Shown: positions 7,095 to 14,709 of the stretch, piece by piece | Layout of the letters: each line of letters opens with the position of its first letter | How positions within the stretch are numbered: position 1 is the first letter of the stretch | Assembly (NCBI GenBank): GCA_035293805.1 | Contig: DATGMD010000031.1 | Span: 1-64,000, forward strand | Direction: 5' to 3' | Source of the DNA: JAJPHF01 sp035293805 | GTDB taxonomy: Bacteria > Chloroflexota > UBA6077 > JAJPHF01 | Length of the DNA stretch: 64,000 nt | Made by a program: the position numbers and the translations under genes | Notes under the pieces: generated by a model | The model's input: only the letters and a program-made list of their open reading frames with translations | What the model was told of the DNA's origin: nothing | The model's database searches: none

Positions 7095-8129
7095 ATGATC
7101 GGCTGTCCGGTGATCGACGGCGACGGGCACGTGACGGAGACAGAGGAGGCGTACCGCGCCCGCCTGCCCGAGCCCTATCGCTCGGCGCGACCGCTTTTCT
7201 CGCACGACGGCTGGGACCGCGGCCTCGGCGCGCGCATGGGCCACCGGGTGACCGAGCCGGGGCGCCAACTCGCCGATATGGACGCCGAGGGCATCGACGT
7301 GGCGGTGCTCTTCCCGACGTCGGGCCTGGGCATCGGCAACGTGCGCGACCCCGACCTGGCCATCGCGCTGGCCCGCGCCTACAACGACTGGCTGGCCGAG
7401 TTCTGCGCCGCGGCGCCCGACCGCCTGAAGGGCGTCGGCATCGTGGCGCTACAGGAGCCCGAGGCTGCCGTCGCCGAGCTGGAGCGCCTGGCCGGGCTGG
7501 GCATGGTCAGCGTGCAGGTGCCGACGTGGGTGGCCTGGCGCAAGCTGTCCGACCGCGCGCTCGACCCGTTCTGGGCGGCGGCCGAGCGCCTGAACGTGCC
7601 ACTGGGGCTGCACACCCAGCCACGCGACGCCGCGGGCACCGATCGCTTCGACAAGTTCCTCGCGGTCCACGCCGTCGCCCACCCCTTCGAGATGATGATC
7701 GCTATGACGCAGCTCGTCCTCGGCGGTGTGCTCGAGCGCTACCCGGGCCTGCGCGTCGGCTTCATGGAGGCGGGCGTCGGCTGGGTGCCCTACTGGCTCG
7801 ACCGGCTCGACGAGGAGTGGGAGAAGCGCGGCGACGTCGAGGCGCCCCTCTGCCTCCAGAAGCCGAGCGCCTGCGTGAAGAGCGGCCGCTGCTACTTCGG
7901 CGTGGAGTGCGAGGAGATCACCATCCCCGACGCGATCCGCCACCTGGGCGACCGCTGCCTGCTCTACTCGTCGGACAATCCCCATTGGGACGCCGACTGG
8001 CCGCGCTCGGTAGCGAAGCTGCGCGCCCGCCAGGACCTGAGCGACGAGAGCAAGCGTCGCATCCTCTGCGACAACGCCGCGGCGTTCTACAACCTGCCCG
8101 TTCGCGAGCTAGCCGCGCAGCCCGCCTAG
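7095..8129 (+). CDS. Amidohydrolase family protein (PF04909, ACMSD-like)
   Basis: A 344-residue TIM-barrel amidohydrolase; ATG 7095 follows GGAGGAAGG. Motifs: IDGDGHVTE near residue 8 (the DxH strand-1 metal site in the variant DGDGH), FPTSGLGIG, the family signature LARAYNDWLAEFC, HTQP, HPFEMMIAMTQLVLGGVLERYPGLRVGF (read as separate parts HPFEMM and VLERYPGLRVGF), EAGVGWVPYWLDRLDEEW and SSDNPHWDADWP with the late metal-binding Asp. This branch includes decarboxylases and hydrolases acting on aromatic or unsaturated acids; the exact substrate is unknown. Three similar genes occur in the window (also 10855 and 32761), this one being closest to 32761. Confidence 0.88.
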   Translation: MIGCPVIDGDGHVTETEEAYRARLPEPYRSARPLFSHDGWDRGLGARMGHRVTEPGRQLADMDAEGIDVAVLFPTSGLGIGNVRDPDLAIALARAYNDWLAEFCAAAPDRLKGVGIVALQEPEAAVAELERLAGLGMVSVQVPTWVAWRKLSDRALDPFWAAAERLNVPLGLHTQPRDAAGTDRFDKFLAVHAVAHPFEMMIAMTQLVLGGVLERYPGLRVGFMEAGVGWVPYWLDRLDEEWEKRGDVEAPLCLQKPSACVKSGRCYFGVECEEITIPDAIRHLGDRCLLYSSDNPHWDADWPRSVAKLRARQDLSDESKRRILCDNAAAFYNLPVRELAAQPA

Positions 8130-8325
8130 GCCGGCATCGCCCCGGCACGGTAGCGAAGTAGGCAACAGCGCCGCTGCTCCAGGATGTCCCTGCGGAGCCG
8201 GCCGCTTCCCGGCCCGGGAGCGCGGCCGTCTCGGCCGCGTTGCCGCCGCGGACGGCACCGGCCGGCCGCCAAAACGCCACGCGGCGCACCCTGGCGCGCG
8301 TTCCCGCCCCGCCGACGCTTGGCGT

Positions 8326-8341
8326 CTATACCCGGGTATAG
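8326..8341. repeat. 16-bp perfect palindrome CTATACCCGGGTATAG upstream of parA (candidate parS/operator)
   Basis: Perfect palindrome with a TATACCCGGGTATA core, about 140 bases before the parA start. The same 14-base core recurs only at 10760-10773, directly behind parB. The remainder of 8130-8479 is GC-rich with no gene. The placement suggests a centromere site bound by the ParB-like protein or an autoregulatory operator. Confidence 0.65.
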
Positions 8342-8479
8342 GCGCGGACGGCGCGTCACAAATGCCTAACAATGCCAGGGTGGCCCGAGCGCGCGGCCGG
8401 CGGCGCTGGCCCGGGCCTCTGCCGGACCGCCATAATCCCCGGGGCGGCGGGCGCGTCGGCGCGCGAGAGGAGCACGGCC

Positions 8480-9262
8480 GTGGGGCGGGTAGTCGCGCTG
8501 GCGAATCAGAAAGGTGGCGTGGGCAAGACCACGATGGCCGTCAGCCTCGGCGCCTGCGCGGCCGAGGCGGGGCTGCGCGTGGCGCTCGTAGACCTCGACC
8601 CGCAGGCCACGCTCACGCGCTGGCTCGCGGCGCCTGTCGAGGAGGGCCAACCCACCAGCTACGATCTGGTCGTGCGGCGCGAGGCGACAGTGACGGAGGT
8701 GCTGCGGCCGACCGCCTGTGGCTTGCTCGTCGCGCCCGCGACCGTCGACCTGGCCGTGGCCCCCGCCGACCTCCAGCGCGCGCTGCGCGGTGTGGGCCTC
8801 TGGCAGACGGCACTGCGGCCCAAGCTCCAGGCGCCCAACGACCTCGACCTGTTGCTGGTGGACTGTCCGCCGTCGCTGGGCGAGCTGACCATGCTGGCGC
8901 TCGTCGCCGCCGACGACGTGGCGATCGTCACCAACTGCGAGCTAACTGCCTTCGACGCTATGCAGGACTTAATTGCCTGCATCGACCTGGCGCGCAGCCC
9001 CGGCCTGAACCCCGACCTGCGGAGCCTGGGCATCCTGCCGACGATGTACGACTCGCGCTCGCTGCACTGCCGCCAGGTGTTGCAGCTGCTGCGCACGCAC
9101 TATCCGGACGCCGTGCCAGAGACGGTCATTCGCCGCACGATCAAGCTCGCCGATGCCTACGCCCGCAACGTGCCGATCACGCAGTACGACCGCAACGGAG
9201 AGGTCACTGACGCCTTCCGGCGGCTCGCGCGGGAGGTGCTCTATGTCGCCCAGCCGGCCTGA
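8480..9262 (+). CDS. parA: ParA family partition ATPase
   Basis: A 260-residue protein. The GTG at 8480 is chosen because AGGAG lies nine bases upstream and it gives the normal ParA N-terminus VGRVVALANQKGGVGKTT; longer in-frame extensions are low complexity. Deviant Walker A KGGVGKTT (residues about 11-18), switch I/Walker A' VDLDPQATLT, and Walker B LLLVDCPPSLG are present. The protein drives ATP-dependent segregation of DNA bound by its ParB partner, which is encoded next with a 20-base overlap. Its length fits the small chromosomal/type Ib kind rather than the long plasmid type with an N-terminal HTH. Confidence 0.92.
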   Translation: MGRVVALANQKGGVGKTTMAVSLGACAAEAGLRVALVDLDPQATLTRWLAAPVEEGQPTSYDLVVRREATVTEVLRPTACGLLVAPATVDLAVAPADLQRALRGVGLWQTALRPKLQAPNDLDLLLVDCPPSLGELTMLALVAADDVAIVTNCELTAFDAMQDLIACIDLARSPGLNPDLRSLGILPTMYDSRSLHCRQVLQLLRTHYPDAVPETVIRRTIKLADAYARNVPITQYDRNGEVTDAFRRLAREVLYVAQPA

Positions 9263-10721
9263 CATCCTCGGCGCGCGCGGCGCCGCCCGCCCGCTCAAGC
9301 GCCTCGACGCGCATCTCGCGGCTGGCGTCCCCCAGGCGCCGGGCCTGCGCGAGGTGCCGGTGGCCGAGCTGTGGCTGCGCCACCAGCCGCGCAAGCTGGT
9401 GCCCGACGCCGTGCTCGACGCGCTCCTCGCCGCCGACCGCGCCCAGCCCGCCGCGCTGTTGGCCGAGCTTGAGCGCCTCGCCGCCGAGCCCGGCTCCGTG
9501 TACGCCGCGACCCTGCAGGGCCTACACGAGCTGGCCGCGACCATCCGCGTACACGGCGTGCTGGTGCCTATTCGCCTGGCACGCATCGACGACCGGTACG
9601 TAATCGAGGAGGGGCACCGGCGCTCCCTCGCCACGCTGCTCGCGGGCCTCGACCGGCTGCCCGCCGTCGTCGCCGACAGCGCCTCGGAGCTGTTGCTGGC
9701 CGCGCGTCAGTTCGTCGCCAACGACCAGCGCGCGGACCTGTCGGCGCTGGAGAAGGCCGCCTGGCTGCGTGACCTCATGGCGAAGGCCGACCGCGAGCTT
9801 CGGCTGCGCCAGGGCTGGCCGCTCGACGAGCCGACCTTCGCGGCGCTGTTCGAGGGCGTCGAGGACGAGGCCGGCCCTCAGCCCGACCCTCTCCCAGGGG
9901 GAGAGGGGGAGGGACGACAGGGACACGCTCACCTCGGCCCGCTCGCAGGGGGCCAGGGAGAGGCCGACCTGCATGCCAGCCGCCTCCCGGACAAGGCCGC
10001 GGACGCTATCTCGCGCTCCGGCCCTCTCCTTGAAGAACAGGGCGAGAGCGGCGGGCGGGCGCCGGTCGCCGGGGCGAACGGGGCGACCGTACACGAAGCG
10101 AGCCGGGCCGACCCCCGCTCCCCCTGGGAGAGGGCGGGGGTGAGCGCCGGGCCAGGGCTGCCCGACCGCGCGGCGCTGGAGGCGCACAAGGGCGAGGTGC
10201 GCGCGCACGTGCTGAGCCTGACGGGGCTGTCGCTCGGGCGCTACTACCAGCTGCGCCAGCTCAACCGCCTCTGTCCGGAGGCGCGCGAGCTGGCCGCCGG
10301 GCTCACCGAACGCCATCTCCGCCCGGTCGTCGTGCTGCCGCCCGAGGGCCAGGTGCTGGTGGTCCGCGCTGTCCTCGCGCACCAGGTGCCGGCCAACAAG
10401 GTGCCCGCGCTGGTGCGGGCGCTCGCCGACGGCGGCGAGTCGGCACTGCGTCGCGCGCTGGCGGCCCTCGGCCTGCCCAGCCCGCGTGGCCGCGTGGCGT
10501 CCAGCTACAGTCGGCTGCAGCCGGTGCCCGCCGACTGGGCCGAGCGCGTCGCCCTGGTGGGGCAGGAGCTCCGCACGATCAAGGCGCCCCGCGCCCGGCG
10601 CACGCGCCTAGCCCAGCTCGCGGAGCAGGCCGAGCGTCTGGAAGCGGTCGCCGCCGCCTACCGCGCCATCCTCCGCGACCATGCCTTCGACCGGGGCGCG
10701 GACGGCCGCGACGACTGCTGA
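9243..10721 (+). CDS. parB: ParB-like partition protein with an internal translated repeat
   Basis: A 492-residue protein; ATG 9243 overlaps the end of parA and follows GGGAGG. The N-terminal ParB/Srx domain (about residues 30-160) has REVPVAELWLR, then IRVHGVLVPIRLARIDDRYVIEEGHRR (parts: VHGVLVPI, YVIEEGHRR) matching box I and the CTP-binding GERR region, here with Gly-His-Arg-Arg. After LEKAAWLRDLM comes a low-complexity stretch (about 214-303) encoded by an inverted pair of the dispersed GAGAGGG palindromes. A helix-turn-helix-like region follows (LSLTGLSLGRYYQLRQLNRL), then a Leu/Arg-rich helical C-terminus. It is larger and more divergent than chromosomal ParB. It probably binds the TATACCCGGGTATA sites that flank the operon (inference). 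Confidence 0.82.
   Translation: MSPSRPDILGARGAARPLKRLDAHLAAGVPQAPGLREVPVAELWLRHQPRKLVPDAVLDALLAADRAQPAALLAELERLAAEPGSVYAATLQGLHELAATIRVHGVLVPIRLARIDDRYVIEEGHRRSLATLLAGLDRLPAVVADSASELLLAARQFVANDQRADLSALEKAAWLRDLMAKADRELRLRQGWPLDEPTFAALFEGVEDEAGPQPDPLPGGEGEGRQGHAHLGPLAGGQGEADLHASRLPDKAADAISRSGPLLEEQGESGGRAPVAGANGATVHEASRADPRSPWERAGVSAGPGLPDRAALEAHKGEVRAHVLSLTGLSLGRYYQLRQLNRLCPEARELAAGLTERHLRPVVVLPPEGQVLVVRAVLAHQVPANKVPALVRALADGGESALRRALAALGLPSPRGRVASSYSRLQPVPADWAERVALVGQELRTIKAPRARRTRLAQLAEQAERLEAVAAAYRAILRDHAFDRGADGRDDC
9884..10150 (+). repeat. Inverted pair of dispersed palindromic repeats inside parB
   Basis: 9884-9914 reads CCTCAGCCCGACCCTCTCCC followed by AGGGGGAGAGGG, and 10116-10150 reads CCCCCTGGGAGAGGG then CGGGGGTGAGCGCC, i.e. 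the same element in the opposite orientation. The arrangement matches the pair at 32574-32670. The whole segment is open in the parB frame and encodes about 89 residues rich in Gly, Pro, Ala and Glu between two recognisable domains. Confidence 0.75.
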
Positions 10722-10758
10722 GCGCCCCGCCGCTCGACCCGCTCGAAGTCCCCCGTCT

Positions 10759-10775
10759 CTATACCCGGGTATAAT
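10759..10775. repeat. Second copy of the TATACCCGGGTATA palindrome, downstream of parB
   Basis: TATACCCGGGTATA (10760-10773) is identical in its 14-base core to the copy at 8326-8341. It overlaps a perfect TATAAT (10770-10775) that could serve as the -10 of the following amidohydrolase gene, though no good -35 is seen. Candidate parS-like site or operator. Confidence 0.65.
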
Positions 10776-10854
10776 GGCCTATCGTCCGATCCCGCAGCCG
10801 CCGCACGCGAGCGGCGCTGCCCGCAGCACCTTGGACTCGGCACTTGGAGGAGCC

Positions 10855-11847
10855 GTGGGCCTGATCGACTGCCACGCGCACCTGATGCCGCCGGCGCTCA
10901 TGGACCCGTACCGCGCGCTGACGGCCAGCACCTACTTCGGCCGCAGCATGTGGGCCGACCCCGGCTTCACCGAGATCGAGCGCCATGTCGAGCTGATGGA
11001 CCGCTACGGCGTGGACACCGAGGTGCTGGAGTACGGCGCCTTCATCCCGACGGCGGCGAAGGCTGCCGGGGTGCCCATGATCGAGGCCGTGCGGGCGGTG
11101 AACGAGTACGCCGCCAACGCCGTGAAGGCGTTTCCCGGCCGCTTCGTGGCTGCGGCCGCCGTCGATCCCTTCGGCGGCGACGAGGCGATGCGCGAGCTGG
11201 ACCAGGCGGTCGAGAAGCACGGGCTATTTGGCATCTCGCTGGCCACGAACATCGACGGCCGCCAGCTCGACGACCCCGCGTACGAGTCCACGTTCGCCCG
11301 CGCGCGCGACTGGGACATGCCGCTCTGGATCCATCCGGGGCTCGTGCCGCGCGCCTGGCAAGAGGCCCTCGGCCTCCAGAACCGCTACCTGAACAGCGGC
11401 ATCGGCTTCCTGCTCGACGACACGCTCTGCATCATCAAAATGATCACCGCCGGGGTCTTCGACCGCTGGTGGGGCGTGAAGTTCGTCTTCTGCCAGCTCG
11501 GCGGCTTCCTGCCCTTCACCATCGGCCGCTTCGACCAGCAGCTCTTCTTCGAGCGCCGGCTGTGCGAGCAAGAGGGCAAGCCGCGCCCGGAGTACTTAGA
11601 GCGCCGGGTGGCCGACTACTGCCAGGCGTTCTATGTGGACACGCACAGCACCGACGCCGCGGCCATCACCTGCGCGCTGGCCTGCATGACGGCCGACCGC
11701 ATCGTGTTGGGCGGCGATTATCCCGTGTCTGGCCCCGAGGTCGGCCTGGCCTACACGCTCGGCCAGCTCGACAAGGTGGCGCTCTCAGACGCCGACCGGC
11801 AGAAGATTACGCACGACAACGCCGCCTGGCTGCTGAAGCTGAGCTGA
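10855..11847 (+). CDS. Amidohydrolase family protein (PF04909)
   Basis: A 330-residue protein. The GTG at 10855 is preferred (GGAGGAG just upstream) over an ATG at 10774 that sits inside the palindrome. It begins VGLIDCHAHLMPP, the canonical D-x-H-x-H strand-1 metal site. Further motifs are IERHVELMDRYGVDTEVLE, VRAVNEYAANAVKAFPGRF, WIHPG, FCQLGGFLPFTIGRFDQQ and VLGGDYPVSGPE (late Asp metal ligand), ending in KITHDNAAWLL as is usual for the family. It belongs to the ACMSD/gamma-resorcylate decarboxylase-like superfamily; a decarboxylase or hydrolase role on a ring-cleavage or aromatic acid is plausible but unproven. It is followed 62 bases later by a secreted relative. Confidence 0.88.
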   Translation: MGLIDCHAHLMPPALMDPYRALTASTYFGRSMWADPGFTEIERHVELMDRYGVDTEVLEYGAFIPTAAKAAGVPMIEAVRAVNEYAANAVKAFPGRFVAAAAVDPFGGDEAMRELDQAVEKHGLFGISLATNIDGRQLDDPAYESTFARARDWDMPLWIHPGLVPRAWQEALGLQNRYLNSGIGFLLDDTLCIIKMITAGVFDRWWGVKFVFCQLGGFLPFTIGRFDQQLFFERRLCEQEGKPRPEYLERRVADYCQAFYVDTHSTDAAAITCALACMTADRIVLGGDYPVSGPEVGLAYTLGQLDKVALSDADRQKITHDNAAWLLKLS

Positions 11848-11909
11848 CGCGAGCGCCCCGCGCGGGCAGGAGGCGCGGGTAGTCTCGCAGCGCGACAAGG
11901 GGGAGACCC

Positions 11910-12881
11910 GTGCAAGCCAGCCGGTGGCGGGGCGCGCTCCTCGGCGTGGCGACAGCCGGCGCGGTGGCGCTGCTCGTGGGCGCGCTGCCGGTGCGCCCGG
12001 CGGTCCACGCGCAGAGCGACACGCCCGGGCCGTACGCCGGCCCGCTTGTCGACGCACACGCTCACCTGGAAGCCTCGACGCCCGTGAGCGTCGATCTGCT
12101 GCTTGCGCTGTACGACGCCGTGGACGTGCGCGGCGCGTGGCTGTTCGGCGTGCCCTGGTCGGTCGCCACCAACGCTTGGGAGCGCTTTTCCGACCGCGTC
12201 GTGCCGTTCCTCGCCGAGGGCTACGCCGACACCCTCGGGCCGGCTAGCTCGTACCGCAATCCGGAGGGGCTGGACGAGCTGTTGCGCGGCGGCTACGTGC
12301 GTGGCCTGGGCGAGATGATCCTGCGCCACGCGGCCTTCCGGCTGGGCGAGAACGTCGGCGGTGGCGCCTGGCCGCGGGTGGACGTGGCCGCCGACGACCC
12401 GGCTCTCGCGGGCGCTTACGCCGTCGCCGGACGGTACGGCGTGCCCGTGGTGGTCCACCAGGAGGCGGCGTACGCCGACGAGCTAGAGCGCGCGGTGGCG
12501 GCCGCGCCCGGCACGACCTTCGTCTGGGCCCACGCCGGCCACGGGCCGGCAGCTACCCTGCGTCCGCTGCTGGCCCGTTACCCGAATCTCTACGCCGACC
12601 TCTCGGCACGGACGCCCTGGCTGGGGCCCGGCACCGTGATCACGCGGGCCGACGGCTCGCTGCAGCCCGAGTGGGCGGCGCTCCTCGCCGAGTACCCGGA
12701 CCGCTTCCTCATCGGCTTCGACCTGTTCGCCGCGGGCCATTACCGCCTCGCGTACCTGCAAGACACGGTCGGCTACTACCGCGCGCTGCTCGGCCACCTC
12801 GACCCGACCACAGCCGAGCGGATCGCGCACGCGAATGCCGAGCGGCTGGCGCCGTTCCTCGGCCCCGACGCCGGGCGGTGA
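11910..12881 (+). CDS. Secreted amidohydrolase-like protein
   Basis: A 323-residue protein from GTG 11910 (GGGGGAG upstream). Residues 1-35 are a signal peptide (WRGALLGVATAGAVALLVGA, cleavage near VHAQS). The mature part starts with PLVDAHAHLEAST, the D-x-H-x-H metal motif, then LGEMILRHAAF, VVVHQEA (His on a later strand), FVWAHAGHGP, NLYADLSARTPW and FLIGFDLFAA with the last Asp. This is an amidohydrolase barrel of the PF04909/TatD-like type exported across the membrane, which is uncommon for cytosolic catabolic amidohydrolases. The substrate is unknown. It lies head-to-tail with the cytosolic paralogue at 10855. Confidence 0.82.
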   Translation: MQASRWRGALLGVATAGAVALLVGALPVRPAVHAQSDTPGPYAGPLVDAHAHLEASTPVSVDLLLALYDAVDVRGAWLFGVPWSVATNAWERFSDRVVPFLAEGYADTLGPASSYRNPEGLDELLRGGYVRGLGEMILRHAAFRLGENVGGGAWPRVDVAADDPALAGAYAVAGRYGVPVVVHQEAAYADELERAVAAAPGTTFVWAHAGHGPAATLRPLLARYPNLYADLSARTPWLGPGTVITRADGSLQPEWAALLAEYPDRFLIGFDLFAAGHYRLAYLQDTVGYYRALLGHLDPTTAERIAHANAERLAPFLGPDAGR

Positions 12882-12925
12882 GCCCACGGCCGGCGCCCGC
12901 GCGGCGGCCATGAGGGGAGTAGTGC

Positions 12926-13336
12926 GTGCAACTGCCGCCCGCTAGCGGGCCACGGATTCACGTCGAGCCAGCACCGCCCGCGTCGGGGCCGGGGCCAGGA
13001 CGGTGGCGAGTGGCCTGGCAGATCACGAACGAGAGCGACCGGCCGCTGCAGCTTCTCGCCGCCTGGCTGCCGCATGGCCGCTTCCGCGCCCCGGAGCGCG
13101 CCCTGGAGCCGCCAATGAGCCTGCGGCCCGGCGAGAGCGGGCGGCTGGACCTCCGGGCCGCGTGGCATGAGGCGCCCGGCACCGTTGTCGAGAACACCTT
13201 CGTCATCTTGCGGGCGCTATGGGGCGACGAGCCGTGGCGACTCCTCGTGCGGCTGTTGATCACCGCCGACAGCCAGGGCGCCCCGGCGAACACGATCGAG
13301 CTGATCACAGCGCACCCGATCGGCTTCTCGCGCTGA
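12926..13336 (+). CDS. Hypothetical beta-sandwich protein
   Basis: A 136-residue protein starting at GTG 12926 (GAGGGGAGTA upstream), 44 bases after the secreted amidohydrolase and probably in the same transcript. Alternating hydrophobic strands (RWRVAWQITNESDRPLQLLAAWLPHG, split as RWRVAWQITNES and LQLLAAWLPHG; GESGRLDLRAAW; VENTFVILRALW; WRLLVRLLITAD) suggest a small immunoglobulin-like fold of the kind found in stand-alone Chloroflexota proteins. There is no signal peptide and no catalytic motif. Function unknown. Confidence 0.65.
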   Translation: MQLPPASGPRIHVEPAPPASGPGPGRWRVAWQITNESDRPLQLLAAWLPHGRFRAPERALEPPMSLRPGESGRLDLRAAWHEAPGTVVENTFVILRALWGDEPWRLLVRLLITADSQGAPANTIELITAHPIGFSR

Positions 13337-13516
13337 CGCTGCGCCCGCGCCACGGCACGGCTCCGTGGGGCGGCGTCGCCGCGCCACGGAGCCCGGGCAG
13401 CGGACGAGCGGTGCACGGTGACGGGCGAGCCTGCTGTTCCTGTCGCGGGCAGCCGCTGAGCGGCTGCGGCGCCGCGTGCTAGAATAGCCGGCGATTCCGC
13501 GCCGGAGGGACGAGCC

Positions 13517-13567
13517 GTGCCGATGCCAGAGCGCGACCGCTACGTCATGCAGCGCATGCGCGGCTGA
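13517..13567 (+). CDS. Possible 16-codon leader or broken small ORF
   Basis: GTG 13517 follows GGAGGGA at good spacing and encodes MPMPERDRYVMQRMRG. In the adjacent frame the next bases would read RLIQQLKR then stop, so a one-base loss may have shortened a small protein of about 23 residues. It lies 40 bases before the small gene 13607-13738. The rest of 13337-13606 shows no feature. Very short, so weakly supported. Confidence 0.3.
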   Translation: MPMPERDRYVMQRMRG

Positions 13568-13606
13568 TTCAGCAACTGAAGCGGTGACTTCGAGGAGACC
13601 ACGGGC

Positions 13607-13738
13607 ATGGTCTCGAGCGCGGTCAACATGGAGCTTCAGGAGCTGCTCGACACCCTGGAGCGGTTTCGGCGTGACTACCGCGACAACCCCGAGTATCAGG
13701 CCCTCCGCGCTGCCCTCCCCGCCGACTGGCCGCTGTAG
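13607..13738 (+). CDS. Small conserved-looking acidic protein (43 aa)
   Basis: ATG 13607 is preceded by GAGGAG nine bases upstream. The 43-residue product contains MELQELLDTLERFRRDYRDN (amphipathic helix), then PEYQALRAALPADWPL. The helix followed by a Pro-Trp-Pro-Leu end, good codon usage and strong ribosome-binding site argue for a real gene. It has no recognised domain; such short helical proteins may act as partners or regulators, but no function is claimed. Confidence 0.6.
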   Translation: MVSSAVNMELQELLDTLERFRRDYRDNPEYQALRAALPADWPL

Positions 13739-13848
13739 GCACGGCCCACCCGCGCCGCTCGGCCCGCCATCTCGTAGGGCGTGTTCACCGGCTTCGCGCG
13801 TGACTAGGCCGACGCCCCGGGGGCGCGGCCATCCCGGCCGCCTTTCTG

Positions 13849-13870
13849 GCCCGGCCGGCGCCGGCCGGGC
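13849..13870. terminator. 22-bp GC palindrome between convergent genes
   Basis: Perfect self-complementary stretch GCCCGGCCGGCGCCGGCCGGGC, only 41 bases from the stop of the minus-strand oxidase gene and 110 from the small plus-strand gene. It may act as a bidirectional terminator; there is no U-tract. Confidence 0.4.
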
Positions 13871-13911
13871 GGGCGAGATGCCGGACGGCAGCGCCGCTTC
13901 GAGAGGGACCG

Positions 13912-14706
13912 TCAGCCGCGCTGCGGGGCGGGCAGCCGCACCTCCGGCTGGCGCAGGTGCAGGGGGCCGGTGCCGGCCCAGAACTCCCGCCGGCCCGTGA
14001 TCGCCTGGACATGGCCGTCCCACTCCAGGGTAAACGCCGTGACCCCGAGCTGTACCGCGCGGCGCACGCGCTCCTGGGTTGCGGCGTCGGTCGCGTAGCG
14101 GCAGATCGCCTCGATCTGGTGCGCGCCGTGGCTGTCGTCCTGCTCGGCGTGGATGTAGTACGTCTCGGTCGCACGCGGCGAGAAGCCGTAGTAGCCGATC
14201 AGCTCGCGGTACACCTGGGCCGCCACGCCGTTGCGCCCGCCGTGCTGCTGCTCCACGAACGCGAGCAGTGCCAGCCCCTCGAGCGCCGAGCGGCGCTGGC
14301 AGGCGCCCACGATCATCTCGATCGCCGCCATCGTGCCCGGCGCGGCGTCGGCGGCGTCCGCCTGCTCGCGGGTGATGCCGCCCTCCTCCAGGAACTGCAG
14401 GACGATGTCGACGTGGGTGCGCTCTCCGCCCAGCTCCTCCATGAAGTTGTCGAGCACGGTGTCCATCAGGCCGTACTGCTTGGCCTCGACGGCGTTCACG
14501 GCGATGTAGCCAAAGAAGATAGGATTGGTGCGCACCCGCAGGTAGTGCTGCACCTCGCCCAGGATGATCTGCTCCCGCGTCCAGCGATGCTGCAAGATGC
14601 CCTGGAACCACGGGTGCTCCAGCATCGGCACCTCGTCCGCGTACGTCCATAGCTCGGCCACGAACTGGTCCGCGGGCAGGACTGCTCCGTTATTGGGCGA
14701 CGTCAT
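13912..14706 (-). CDS. Heme-oxygenase-like diiron oxidase (iron-containing redox enzyme family)
   Basis: A 264-residue all-helical protein of the PqqC/TenA/CADD-like fold. Candidate metal ligands occur in the expected helices: Glu in IILGEVQHYLRV (about residue 51), Glu/His in MEELGGERTHVDI (about 90-98), Glu/His in FVEQQHGGRN, and Asp/His in HAEQDDSHGAHQ (about 190). This set resembles heme-oxygenase-like diiron oxidases that cleave C-C or hydroxylate N or C atoms. ATG 14706 follows a full GGAGGTGA site that also forms the last codons and stop of the upstream FAD monooxygenase gene, so translation is coupled. The pair probably acts in one oxidative pathway; the substrate is unknown. Confidence 0.82.
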   Translation of the reverse strand: MTSPNNGAVLPADQFVAELWTYADEVPMLEHPWFQGILQHRWTREQIILGEVQHYLRVRTNPIFFGYIAVNAVEAKQYGLMDTVLDNFMEELGGERTHVDIVLQFLEEGGITREQADAADAAPGTMAAIEMIVGACQRRSALEGLALLAFVEQQHGGRNGVAAQVYRELIGYYGFSPRATETYYIHAEQDDSHGAHQIEAICRYATDAATQERVRRAVQLGVTAFTLEWDGHVQAITGRREFWAGTGPLHLRQPEVRLPAPQRG

Positions 14707-14709
14707 GTT

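Noticed and set aside
6183..8129. A 648-codon open frame
   Set aside because: Its first 300 codons are an off-frame shadow of the NlpC/P60 gene; the real amidohydrolase begins at ATG 7095.
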